From: Lanius collurio
Lineage: Eukaryota > Chordata > Aves > Passeriformes > Laniidae
Assembly (NCBI GenBank): GCA_020086605.1
Contig: JACBWW010000028.1
Span: 8,401,690-8,465,689 of the forward strand
DNA: 64,000 nucleotides
Direction: 5' to 3'
Shown here in pieces: positions 13,791-26,763 of this stretch; within the stretch, counting starts at the first letter, position 1, and the number at the start of each line of letters is the position of its first letter. The notes beneath the pieces are model-generated. The model saw nothing but the letters and a program-made list of their open reading frames with translations, ran no database searches and had not been told where the DNA came from. The position numbers and the translations under genes are program-made.

Positions 13791-15742
13791 TCTTTTGTTT
13801 AAAGCATGATTCAGTAAGTCAGAGCCAGACTATTCAGCTTCTAGCAAAAACCTCCACTGATGCTCTTGGAAATATGGTGGGAATGCCATAATCTCTGCTG
13901 TTCCTGATGTAGTCCCACACAGCCCCAGAGGGCTTTGTAGGTGGAACAGTCCTTCCCTGGGAGGCAGTATTTGCAGCAGACCCACCATTAATTTTAGTGG
14001 TAGTGGACTTTTTAAAGAGAATCCATCCCCTGGAAAATTAATTTTTGTCTGGCATTTGACCACAAGCCTCTGTGTGGGAGCTATCCTGAGCAGTTCTGAA
14101 CATTTAGCTTTGTGCAAGCTCCCTTGAAGGATTACCTTGCCCCATATGTTTTCCCTAGTACTTGTCTCTCTGTTAACCTGGAAGAGTGCCACAGTCATAA
14201 AGTGCCTTTTGTTGCAAGTAGTACAAAAGAGAGACAGGACTTGTTTTATGGCATCCTTAGATATTAATAACTTATCAAAGATTGAAATTAAGATATTGAG
14301 TGTGGTGATTTCAAATGTTATTTATGTTCTGTCTTACTTCTCACGTGAACAAAATGCTAATTTGTGTCTCATCCATTCCTTGTAAAATTAGAATCTTATA
14401 TCCTTTTAAAAGGGCTAAATGAAAGAGACCGTGTTGCCAGTGAGATGAAGCGAAATGAGCATGTTTGCTTTGTTTGCAGTTGGGGTGGGGCAGACAACAG
14501 CTAAAGGGAGGAACTGGCAGAACCAACCAAGCCCAACTGGTAGTCAAATACCCCATTTCTATCACATGGCACCACCACTAGCTTTAGAAAGAACTCCACA
14601 AGAACTGCACTGCCCCCCCAGCATTCCCTTCTCATGACAATGACAGATTAGAGCCCTGAAGCTAATTTTTAAAATCTTTTATTATAATTAGTGTACAGAG
14701 AAGTTTCTAAACTAAGTCAATATTAACAGCATCTAACACTTAGCTAAGTCCTCTCCCAAAGAAGGAGGCAAGGAAAGAAAAATACTAAGGTCCATAGACA
14801 TCTACCACACCAAAGTGAGAGTTTCCCCATCAAGCTCTGCAACTGTCCTTCCCTAGTGCTAGATGTCATCAATGCTCAGTTCCCCTTACAGGCACTGGGG
14901 GAAAAATAAACATTTGCAAAGGATTTTACCTCCTGCAATGTCCTCGCATGAGAACTGTATCCCTAGTCATGCCTATTGATCCACATAAACTCAAAAAAGT
15001 AAGGATGATTAGTTAAACAATTCAACTCTGCATTGATTATGACCACATGTAACATATGTGACACATCTGTCACTCAGTCACTGCATGAGTGTGTACTGAA
15101 ACTACTGTTCCAAAAGGACACTCTATGGGATGAATAATTACTTTGTTTGTGCTATTTCCAGAACACAAAGTGCCTTCTTTCCCTGGACCAGAAACACAGT
15201 CCCCACTTCTTTCTTCTGTTCAGTTTTCAATAATGGCCTACTCATTTGCTGGTGATACTTCCCAGAGCTACAGCATTGTACCAATTTCTCATTAGAGGCA
15301 AGTAACCCTCCAAAAGAAAGCAGCTGTTGCTGGCCATTGCTCACTCAGCTGTGTGTTTTGAACAATTATTTTTCCTGGGCTCTATTGCTAAAAATACAAA
15401 ACTTTGAGGATACAGTATGAATTGAAATTATGAAAGCCAATTTGCAGAGTCTGCATTTGTCCACTGAAATATGAAATAAAATAACATTTCCCTGGACAGG
15501 CTTGGGGTTTTCTTCCAATTCATCTGCTACAAATTGAGCTCATGTATATACTAAATTTGTGGGGGTTTAAAATGAATTTGCCCTGTGCCTCTGTGTCCCA
15601 CTTTTCTGACACCGAAAGGGAAGAAAGAGGACTCATTACCCAAGTTACCTACAGTGATTCGTGGAGGGATGGAGTGTCATTCTGGGGACTTGTTTTTCTG
15701 CATCCAGTAGCACCAGTGGCCACCACTGACATCTATGGGAGT
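13791..15742 (+). other. PALM2 intron between repeats, nothing recognised
   Basis: This is unique-looking intronic sequence between the CR1 and LTR elements. No exon with matching phase, no RNA gene and no repeat was recognised. Confidence 0.5.
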
Positions 15743-17243
15743 TGTTGTGGTTTGACACAGAAGTGGGTTTTTTGCACAAAAGTCCTTCTGGTTCTGATCA
15801 GAACCAATCAATTGTCTGGCTTGATTATTGGCAAGTTTTAAGCCACTCAGGAGTTTGACACGCCTCTGCGAATCATATTTTAAGACAGACAGAGCCCGGG
15901 AAAGCTCTCTGGACTTCCGGCCATCAAAGACCCAACTTGGGCCTCCGGGCCCTGCAGCCCCAGGGCCGGGCCGGGCCCTGCTCGGCCTGGCCCGACCCGG
16001 GAGGCAGCCACCCCTCCTTGGGCCTGTCCCATCTGGGCCCCCCAGCCCTGCCCCATGCAGGTAGAGCTGGGCTGGCAGCGGCCCCCCCTTCACCGCCACG
16101 GCAGAGCTCAGCTCCGGCTGCCCGGCAGAGATCGTGGGGCCGAGAGAGATAAGAGAAGTTCCAGCCAGGCCGGGTGAGATTAACCCTGTTAGTGCTGCTA
16201 AGGTTTCTTCAGAACAGATGGGCCTGAAAATGCTGATCCTCTCCCAGAGAGAAAGGTGAAAGGACATGAAGAGACACCCTAAGGTGTAAGTCAGTAAAGA
16301 CAGAAGGGCTGAAACCCTGAGAGAAAAGAAAGAGGAGATGCTTCAAACCTAGAAGCTGAAATTCTGTTGCAGAAACCCTTTGGGGATGAACTGGACTATT
16401 GGAGGCCCTGCTGTAATTTCATAGAGCATCGGAGGGGGTAGAGCAATTGGGAGCTAAGGTGCCTCTGCATTTTTTTTTTCTCTTTTATTCTTTTGGCTCC
16501 AGAGTGTTTGGACTCAGTTTACCTTCACCTGGAGGGGTGTGCAGTACACCTGAGGTTGATTCTGCCTAGTGGGTGGGGGGCATGGTCCCACCCTTTGGTG
16601 TGGACTGATCCACTGATTGAACCGACCGTACAAAGGAACCAGGAGGGGTCAGTGCGAAGATGATCCCAGTTCCTAGAGATGAAGATTGCTCCTAGAGATG
16701 AGTAAAGAAGACCCTGCTCCTGAATGGCTCAGCCTTAAATTGACACCCCATGTTAGCTCAAATTGAAACCCTCGAAAAGCAGCTGTGGGGAAAGCGGTGA
16801 TTCGAGGTTAGGGACTTTTTCACTGCAAGCAGAAACCTCCCAGGGGGCTGTTTTGCTGTGATATTGAACCCATAAGAGAGTTGTCTCTAGTGGGAATGTC
16901 TCCATAAGGTCAGCAAGAAAGACTCAGAGACTCCTATCTCTTTTTGTGAACTGAAAAGATTATAAAGGTGGTAAACTGACTGAAATATCAAGGGTTGTTT
17001 CTACATTATCATTGTGAAAGAGTGAGGGGAGGAAAAGTGTTCCAAGGGTTTAGTCTGATTCTAACTTCTGTTTCCTTCTTTTAGGTCAGCTAATAAACTT
17101 CTTAGAGTCTTTTAAGTTTGTGCCTGCTTTGTTTTCTCCTAATTCTCATGTCACAGAGGTAAAATAAGTAAGTAAGAGATGATCTGAACTAAACCACTAC
17201 ACTAAATTGGTGTTTCTGCCTGGTTAGAGCTGAACTCTCTACA
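15743..17243 (+). mobile_element. Endogenous retrovirus-type 5' LTR, about 1.5 kb
   Basis: The element begins TGTTGTGGTTTGACAC and ends ...CTCTACA, giving the expected TG...CA ends. The promoter and processing signals lie in the right order: a GC-rich block (about 15890-16150) in the upstream U3-like part, a TATAAAGG box at 16971, a poly(A) signal AATAAA at 17092, then a T-rich segment. A primer-binding-site-like sequence follows the end after four bases. This order (U3 with TATA, R, U5) supports an LTR in + orientation. Open frames in the GC-rich block, including the 196-residue minus-strand frame 15677-16267, are Pro/Gly/Ala-rich by composition and not genes. The family is not assigned. Length and ends are inferred from the signals, since no identical partner LTR is present. 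Confidence 0.72.
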
Positions 17244-17247
17244 TACT

Positions 17248-17265
17248 TGGTGGAGAATGCGGGCA
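17248..17265 (+). promoter_or_regulatory. Primer binding site-like sequence of LTR element
   Basis: The 18 bases TGGTGGAGAATGCGGGCA begin with TGG, as needed to pair with the CCA end of a tRNA, and sit four bases after the LTR end. I could not assign the matching tRNA by eye. Confidence 0.6.
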
Positions 17266-17515
17266 ATTGATAAAAGCTGTGACATGAGAGTTAATTAAGG
17301 GAAATAATGAGCAAAGCAAGTATTAAGTCATAAGTTAAGTAAAATGATAGTGAGAAATTTATATTGTAATTGTAGTGAAATATCTAGGGGTGAAGTTTAG
17401 TGTAAAGAATTTTCTGTCTGGGTTCTATAGTCTATTGTTGTAAGTAGAAGTTGTATGTTGAATGTAATTTTGGTAATGATCTCTAAATGTGTATTCACAG
17501 AGGTAAGGGGTGGAA
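17266..17515 (+). mobile_element. Short interior of LTR element with 3' purine tract
   Basis: About 250 bp separate the primer binding site from a purine-rich run (agaggtaaggggtggaa, 17499-17515) that directly precedes a second LTR-like TG start. No gag, pol or env sequence is present. The interior is therefore either heavily deleted or that of a small non-autonomous element. The purine run contains two T, so it is an imperfect polypurine tract. Confidence 0.55.
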
Positions 17516-17650
17516 TGTCATGGTTTGACACTGAAGTGGTTTATTTTTGCAAAAAAACCTTGTCACTAATAATCAGGCCCATTTTTCCTGCCAAAAAAAT
17601 TTTTGGGATTAGAGAGGGCAAAGCATATCCTTCCTGAGGACACTACCAGG
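17516..17650 (+). mobile_element. Start of second, divergent or truncated LTR
   Basis: The sequence TGTCATGGTTTGACACTGAAGTGG matches the first LTR start at most positions for about 35-45 bases and then no longer follows it. No TATA box, poly(A) signal or end comparable to the first LTR follows. The right border given is arbitrary. It may be a truncated 3' LTR from another subfamily. Confidence 0.5.
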
Positions 17651-19552
<1,902 letters not shown>

Positions 19553-19621
19553 TGTACTCCCCATCTCAAGATCAAATTTCTGGTGGCTATTTAAGAGGTG
19601 TCCCAAGGAGTGGGATAAAAG
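19553..19621 (+). CDS. PALM2: Candidate alternative (cassette) exon of PALM2, 69 nt
   Basis: The stretch follows a strong acceptor ('tccttcttttctaaacag') and ends at a usable though not ideal donor (AAAAG|gtagcc). Spliced after the exon ending at 19001, the shared codon becomes GTG. The frame then stays open for 23 residues, beginning VYSPSQDQISGG and ending GVPRSGIK. Its last base G joins the terminal exon's CT to give GCT (Ala), the same junction codon as without the exon. Its length divides by three, so it can be included or skipped. I do not recall this peptide from mammalian PALM2, so homology does not support it; support comes only from splice sites and phase. It could be a chance combination. 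Confidence 0.42.
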
Positions 19622-20712
19622 GTAGCCTACTTGAAGAATGGATTAACAAGCTTAGCAAAGCAATGTCTGTAGCTAAGGCACTGTACACCCCTATGAAATA
19701 TGGGATTTTTTCCATAAGTTCTGTTGCAAGCCATTACAAAATCTTCCCTTCCACCAGTGCTTACCCTGATATGTCTTTAATGCAAGCTTTTCTGTGTGTT
19801 TTGTGCCATTTTGTCAACAACAAGAAAGTAATAATTTCTTTCATTCTTTGGATGACTGAGAAGCCTTGTTAATGTAGTCCTTGATAAGTGTTATGTATGT
19901 GTGCAGTAGCTCTTCTTAAAGGTGGGCACTGATCATCCATCTTAAAACAAGCTCAAAGTGTAAGTAGATTTTTTTTTCTAAGAGCAGCCTCCGAATCCAC
20001 AAAACAGGCAGATTCCAGATTCTTCTGTTGGCACGTTGGGATCTTGTTGTCCTGAAGCACTGCATCATGTCTCACTGTAATTAAAGCTTGTGCAGAAAAC
20101 TTGTACTTGTGAATACTGGCTGTCATCTTCAATTACTTCTTTCAGTTTCAACTCTATTGTCAGGTAGTTTTGTATTCTATTAGTAGATGACATTTTGCAG
20201 TGAATATGCGTTGGTTAAATAAAAACATTTTGGAATCAACATTAGTTTATTTTTCAGCTACTTTCACAAGCTGGGCTTCTAGGTTATCCCACAGAGAACA
20301 AACATTATGCACACAGGCAGATAAGCAAGGTTCTGTTATTCACTTCTCCCATGGCAGTGCCTTTTACTGGAGAACAGTTTCTAAGAAATTCATGTATGTT
20401 TATGCATTTACTTAGCCAAGTAGCTTTAATGTGGTCCCTGGATTGGTCCTAAACCACATGTTATGCCAATATTTAAAAACACTGCAGTAAAATCATAGTA
20501 GAAGACATTAAAAAAAAATGTTGACAGAGTCAAAAGCTTAAGCAAATTAGCCAGAGTTGAAATACAAAAGGATCACACTTGATAACTTTCCAGTACAGCA
20601 TCCTCCAAGAAGTGCTAGAACTTATTGCTGAAGACTCCCTAATAAAAAAGACATTATTATGTGTCAGTACTCCATACCATAGATACAAACATGTATCTTG
20701 CAACTCTTCTTA
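19622..20712 (+). other. PALM2 intron, nothing recognised
   Basis: No exon with matching phase, repeat or RNA gene was recognised before the CR1 element at 20713. Confidence 0.5.
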
Positions 20713-23135
20713 AATATAGAACCATAAATTGTAGGTTTTGGTTGGAAGGGACTTTAAGATTATTTAGTTCCATCTCCCCTGCCATGGTCAGGGATGCCAT
20801 TCACTAAATCAGATTGCTTAGATTTGGGGACTCAATAATCTCAGAACATCTACAAGAAATATCGCTTCATCTTTCCTTCCAAGTCCATCGCTGACTTATA
20901 TATGTTGTAAGGATTCCCCTCACTATAACATCTTAGGGCACCATCTAGTCTGCCTTGAAAACTTGCAGGGATGGGGCATCCACAGCTCCTTCAGGCAACC
21001 AAATCCAGTGCCTCATCACCCTCTGAGTACTTAAATTTGCCTTATTTCAGTTTAAAACCATTGCCCTTTCTTCTGTCTCTATCTGCCCCCCTAAAAAGTC
21101 CCTCTCCCTCATTTTTATAAGCCTCCTAATGGTACTGTAAGGCTGCAATAAGGTCTCCCCAAAGTCTTCTGTTCTCCAGGCTGGACAATCCCAACACTTT
21201 TAGGCTGTCTTCACAGGACAGGTGCTTCATGGGAGAGATCATCTTCATGGCTCTCCTCTGGATCTGCTCCAAAAATGCTCTTTCTTGTGCTGAGGACCCC
21301 ACACCTGGATGCAGTACTCCAGGTGGGTATTTTAAGGGCAGAGTAGAGGGGAATAATCACCTCATTCAAGCTGCTGGCCACACTTCTTTTGATGTAACCC
21401 AGGATACAATTGGCTGCAAGTGCACACTGTTGGTTCATATCCAACTTTTCACCCACAAGAAACCCCAAGTGCTTTTCCTCAGGGCTGCTCTCAATGCTTT
21501 CTTCTCCCTGTCTGTACTCACATTTGGAATTGCTCTGACCCAGGTGCAGCTCCTGGCACTTGCACTTGCTGAACTTCATAAGATTCTCATGGGCCCAATT
21601 CTTAGGTTTGTCCAGGTTCCCCTGGATGGCATCCCTTCTTTCTGGTGTGTCCAGCTGCACTGCTCAGATTTGTGCCATCTGCAGATTTGCTGAGGGTGTC
21701 CTGCATCTCACTGTCCACGTCGATACTGAAGAGCACCAGTCCTAAGAGAGAGCCCTGAGGGACACCACTCGTCACTGCCCTTCACCTGGACACAGAGCTA
21801 TTGACCACAACTCTCTGGCTCCAGCCAGTCAGCCAATTCCTTATCTACCGAATAGTCCATCCAACAAATCTATGTCTCTCCAATTGGGAGATGTCAGGGG
21901 GGACCATATTAAAGGCCTTACAGGAGCCCAGATAGATGGCATCTGTTGGTCTTCCCTTGGTGACCATTGCCATTATTCCATTGCAGGAGACCTCCAGATT
22001 AGTTGAGCATGATTTGCCATTAGTAAAGCCATGATGGCTGCCTCAAATCACCTCCTTATATTTTATGTGCCTTAGCATATCATCTAGGAGGATCTGCTTC
22101 ATGATCTTCCTAGGCACAAAGTGAAGCTCGCTGATCTTTAGTTTCCCAGTTCTTCCTTTCTCCCCTTCTAAAAAACACAGGCAGCTCTTCCCTTTTTCCA
22201 GACACTGTGGACTTCACCTGACTGCCATTACCTTTCAAATATGTTGAGCGTAGCTTGGCAACAACACAGAATTATAGAATCATTGAATAGTTTGCTTTGA
22301 CAGGGAACTTAAAGATCATCTCATTTCCTCAACCTGTCTGCTAGGGGCAGGGACACCTTCCACTAGATCAGGTTGCTCAGAGTTCCATCCAGCCTGGCCT
22401 TGAACATCAGCCAGTTTCCTCAGGACCCTGGGATGCAAGTCATACAGTCCCTATTCAACTTCCTCAAGTGATCCCAAGCATCTTCTTTACTCACAGTGGG
22501 AGGGTTTCACTTCCCTCACATCCACACAGATGACCAGCTACTTCAGAGAATTGGGAAGCCTGACTCCAGTGAAGACCGAGGCAAAAGAATTCGTTGAGTA
22601 CCTCAGCCTTCTCTAAATCAGTCAACACCAGTTCTCCCTTCTTGTTTGCAGGGAGATACAGGGAGGTAGATTCTTCTTGGCCTTTTTTTTTTCTAACCTA
22701 TGTACTTACAGAATTCCTTCTTGTTACTCTTCACTATTCCAGCTTTGCCTTGGCTTTTCTGACCCCATCCCTACACAGGAAACCATATTCCTGTACTCTG
22801 CCCCGGTTCCTGTCCCTGCTTCCACTGGTAGATGTTTCTTTCTTACTCCTTGGTTTGAGGAGCTGACCTTAGCCCAGCCATGCCAGTTTCCAGCCTGCCT
22901 TGTTTGATTTCCTGCACACTGAGATAGGGAGCTCTTGCGCACTAAGAAAAGTGGCCTCGAAGCCTTGTCAGCTCTGGTCTGCCTCTCAGTCTTTAAGGAC
23001 AGTTTCCCAGGGGGTGTCATTCACCAACTCCTTAAACAGTTGAAGTTCACTCTTGAAAATTTCAGGGGTTTGTCTTTGCTCCTTGCCAGGCTCATGCTCC
23101 TCAAGATCACAAACTCAAATATGGCCACGTCCACA
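20713..23135 (-). mobile_element. CR1 LINE, 5'-truncated, with complete 3' tail
   Basis: Read on the minus strand this element covers CR1 ORF2 from late endonuclease/linker sequence (near 23135) through reverse transcriptase to the 3' UTR, ending at 20713 in the usual ATAGAA-type tail. A 149-residue open segment survives at 21211-21660. It contains the CR1 C-terminal words NLMKFSKCKC, EESIESSPEEKHLGFLV and the IKRSVASS...VIIPLYSAL run. Upstream, phrases match the usual CR1 RT order (reverse complements of the finger, palm and linker). The element is interrupted at 22269-22407 by a second CR1 tail. It is antisense in the PALM2 intron, with many stops, so inactive. The left (3') border is firm and the right border is approximate. 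Confidence 0.88.
22269..22407 (-). mobile_element. Short CR1 tail nested inside the larger CR1
   Basis: A second copy of the CR1 3' end starts with 'attatagaatcattgaat' and runs through 'cagggacaccttccactag' to 'ggccttgaacat'. The host CR1 reads up to 'tagcttggcaacaac' on one side and resumes at 'cagccagtttcctcagg' on the other, so removing the insert restores its order. Both lie on the minus strand. No clear target-site duplication is seen, which is normal for CR1. Confidence 0.8.
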
Positions 23136-26014
23136 TAATTTAAGAATCAGATTTTTGCTATCTGCTATCTGCTTCTGAATTCATTCCCACTGTACAACCC
23201 TTCTTTTAATGCACAATACTGACCTAAATTTGTGCATCAAAACAGGGAGGGTCTGGCAGATTGCATCCTCTTCTGCACTACAAATACATGGCACTCAACT
23301 ATTTCACAGGAAAATCACCAGTCTGTAAATAAAAAGCCATGCCCCAGATAGCATTTTTAATTTTCAAAGACAAAGATAAGCACGGGAGCTCTAGGGGAGC
23401 TCAGGGTCATGCTACTTCTCTCTAGGAATGTAACAGGCAGCCAACTGATGGGCTGGTGGTGCCCTCTCTTCTGGTTTGTGGTACTCCAGACAGATCAGGA
23501 ACTTCTGCCCATTAGATATGATTTTCTGAATGTGCTGTTGCTGCCTCATTGTTCAGCTTTGCTTCAGTTCAGCTGGCCACTCAGAAACTTCTGTTTTAGC
23601 ATCTTCATCATAGACTATCCAGCCTCTATTTTTACCCTTGTAATATTGAAAGTCATTGAACAATATCTGCCTGAGCAGCTCTAGTGAGGTCAAGTGATGT
23701 TCAGAGCCCACTCATCCAAGCCCTAGGCACCAAGCCAGTAAACAAAATTCTTCTTCCTTTCTTCCACCTCAAGAAACTGCACCTAGAAAGTTCTAGAAAT
23801 GTTAGTGTTGATGCCTGCATCTCTTTGTTTCATTGTCACTATAAATTGGATTAAATGCTTCAGAGCAGAGGCACTTGGATAAGACATAAAGGGCACTTGC
23901 ACACCAGTTCCCGGGCTGGAACAGTCCTGAGCAAGTGATCCATGACAGCTGCTCTCTGAGCTGCACCATAGTGCTGTTTGCCATAGCTTCTCAGAGCAAT
24001 GACTTGGTAGCTTAATTGCTACCAGCCCTAGGGCAACAGTTTGTTCCTTATTTTCAGCCTTAATTTCCTGTTTCCAACCATGCCAGCTGCTTTGCTGTCT
24101 CCAGCTGCACACCTCAGAGCAGAGCTCAGCTCTTAGCCTTGCAGCTGCCTTTTGGCTGCCCAGGCTGCTGTGGGATGGCCAGGCATGACAACTCCGGCAC
24201 AGGAGAGAGATCAAAAAACTATAAGCCCTACTTCATGAAGGAAATAGGCATCCTGTGGTCAGGGTCACGACAGCTATGGATATACCTAGTCAAGGTGAGA
24301 ACACTGCTTCTGCAGCACACTCCAGCCTTCTGCAGTGCATTGTTCTCAGAGGCAGCAATGCTTCTTCACCCACTGGCACCTCTGTCCCCTGGCTCCATGC
24401 AGGTGTTTGTGCGGTGTACATGACCTAGACAGTCCTGCTGCCACTGGCCAAGGTCTGAGCAGATGCATACAGCATGTAGATCGCCAGACCCAACCATTTT
24501 GCCCACCAGACTGCACTCCTGGGGGACAGAGGAGACCATGTCACAGAGAACAGCATGCACTCACTCACCAATACATTCATTTTCTGTCTAGCACTATAGG
24601 CAGTGTAATGATGCACGCCATGATAAATTTCCTATTGCTGATGAAATACTTTGCTTTAAGGTTACAGGAAAGTGATTCTACTGTGTGTGAATAAAAATGA
24701 AATATATTAAAGTCACAGTAATCTTTAATATTAATTCTTTTTTAAAATACAAACATACCAAGCTATATTGGTTTTTGGGGCAAGGATATTCTATGCTCAC
24801 TTTGAAAATAAATCAGGAAAAAAAGCAGACATTCCAGTTTTTGGTATCCCCAGGTAAGATAAACCATGATTATACCGTTGAGGTTTGTTGATGAAAGTGA
24901 TCACTGTTAGTTTCACAAACACTTGTCACTGCCTGTGGTAATTTGTAATTAAGTGTCTGTAGATGTCTGTCCAAGAGCCAAAATGTCTTCATATGCATAC
25001 AAGGAATGCTTAAACAAATGAACGCTCTGGAAAGTCTGAAATAGCTTTGCACATTTTTTCTTTGAAAGGATGTCTGGTGATATGTCATCATATCTCAAAA
25101 TGGGTGGATCTGTTGGAGCAGAGTAGACTGCTCGTCTATTCCTACTGTGTGGTCTACACTTTTCATCTCATTAATACATCCTTAACTGCTAGAAAACCTT
25201 CGCTATTGTAAAGCAACATCCCTCACACATGTTTTTACCTGTTGTTTCATGACTCTTTGAAAATCAGTTCATTATTACTTTTTTCTTCAGCTTTGGCAGT
25301 GGTGCTTAATCCTTTATTCACATAAACAAGGGAGCACTTCTTGGCTATTTTGTACATTCTCTTAACCTGGAAGCAAAAGTTTGTTGATGTCATGGTGTGG
25401 AAGCTGAGAGAGCTGCCCTGCCACACACCTGTGGGGGAAATTATCCTATTCCTGTGTGATTTTGTTTTCCTGCGTGTAAAACAGAAATAAACAATATTTC
25501 TTCACCCCTCTAAAATGTTTTGAGTGCTACGGATGGAAGAGTTAAGCAAGGACAAGCATTGATAATTAAATGGTCTGAGTGTTGCAGCAAACAAAACTTG
25601 TTACCAACTAACCGGCAGCTTGATGGCAGAAAAGAGAGTAGAGAGGTTCTCTCTGAATTTTGAGGCAAGTTCAGAATAGAAAGTTAGAGGGCAACCTGCA
25701 TGCTATCACCTCCCCTTGCCTAAATTACACCTAACCTCTTGGTGCTCCTAGTTGACCAGAGACAGCTCCATGTGGCATGAGCCGGAAGACTAGGTCCTCT
25801 TTGCCGCAGATACGCCCAGCCTCCACCTGCATAAAAAGCCATAGTGTGATAGAGTCCACAGTGTTGCATCCCACCTCTAACGTAGAGCACTTAGCCCTTT
25901 AGAAGCAGGAGGTAGGAAAAAGGGGCACCATAGTTTTCTTTGTCTGTTTGGCAATTAACCATTCACTGGCTTTTTTTGTTGTAACATGCACTTCCTCTCT
26001 TGTTTTCATTCAAG
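23136..26014 (+). other. PALM2 intron before terminal exon
   Basis: No further exon or clear repeat is seen. The last 200 bp hold a TATA-like CATAAAAAG at 25830-25838. The acceptor ('tgttttcattcaag') ends at 26014. Open frames such as 23783-24214 (-) have no recognisable domain. Confidence 0.5.
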
Positions 26015-26763
26015 CTTTGTGCACCATGGAAATTAATGTGGAGAAAGACAAACAGACAGGAGAGACCAAGATTGTCTCTGCTTCACCTGTTGGCCCAGAT
26101 GAGGCCCATCAAAGAGGATTCAAAGTCTATGATGATGGTTCCAAGGTAGTCTATGAGGTTCACTCTGGTGGCACAGTGGTAGAAAATGGAGTACATAAAT
26201 TAAGCTCAAAGGACGTAGATGAACTTATGCAAAAAGCTGGACAATCAAGTGTAAAAGGAGGGTATGAAAAAATGACTGTGTCAGACAGAAATGTGGTAGC
26301 TGATGGAAACCTTAGCCATATGAAGGAGCAAATGCTCTTCAAGGAGGCAAAGCTGGAAATGGTACACAAATCCAGCAAAGGACGTGCTGTGAACCCTCAG
26401 CCACAAGACAAACCCTGTGGTGGTGAAACCCCAGAGGCCAGTGCAGATCAGCCAGTGACAATGATATTTATGGGCTACCAGAACATCGATGATGAAGAGG
26501 AGACAAAGAAAGTGCTGGGCTATGATGAGACCATCAAGGCAGAGCTCGTGCTGATCGACGAAGACGACGAGAAGTCACTGCGGGAGAAGACAGTGACTGA
26601 TGTTTCCACCATGGATGGGAACGCTGCTGAGCTGGTCTCTGGCAGGCCCCTGTCGGACACGACAGAGCCCTCCTCTCCTGAGGGGAAGGAAGAGAGCCTG
26701 CCCTTGGAAGCTGCCCCAGGTACACAAAAGAAAAAGCGCTGTCAATGCTGTATTGTCATGTGA
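26015..26763 (+). CDS. PALM2: PALM2 terminal coding exon with CaaX lipid anchor
   Basis: This exon carries the C-terminal 248 codons of paralemmin-2. It starts with CT completing an Ala codon after the acceptor at 26014, then reads LCTMEINVEKDKQTGETKIV. Recognisable paralemmin blocks follow in order: FKVYDDGSKVVYEVHSGGTV, NGVHKLSSKDVDELMQKA, an acidic stretch around PVTMIFMGYQNIDDEEETKK and VLGYDETIKAELVLIDEDDE, and a Ser/Thr/Pro/Glu-rich tail. The end is KKKRCQCCIVM then TGA: a basic patch, two extra cysteines for palmitoylation, and a CaaX box for prenylation, which together anchor the protein to the plasma membrane. All of this agrees with the PALM2 C-terminus. No frameshift or stop interrupts it. 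The open frame continues upstream to 25948, but that part is intron. Met at 26026 has a strong Kozak context (gcaccATGG) and could start a short form. Confidence 0.96.

Noticed and set aside
15677..16267. 196-residue minus-strand open frame in a GC-rich block
   Set aside because: It lies inside the LTR, is Pro/Gly/Ala-rich by base composition, runs past the LTR edge and matches no family I recognise.
21229..21693. 154-residue plus-strand open frame
   Set aside because: It is the antisense shadow of the surviving CR1 ORF2 segment on the minus strand.
25948..26014. In-frame N-terminal extension of the PALM2 terminal exon that resembles a signal peptide
   Set aside because: It would start at a TTG codon, contains the intron's pyrimidine tract, and a clear acceptor at 26014 with the correct phase explains the exon start. 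Its hydrophobic look comes from the T-rich tract.
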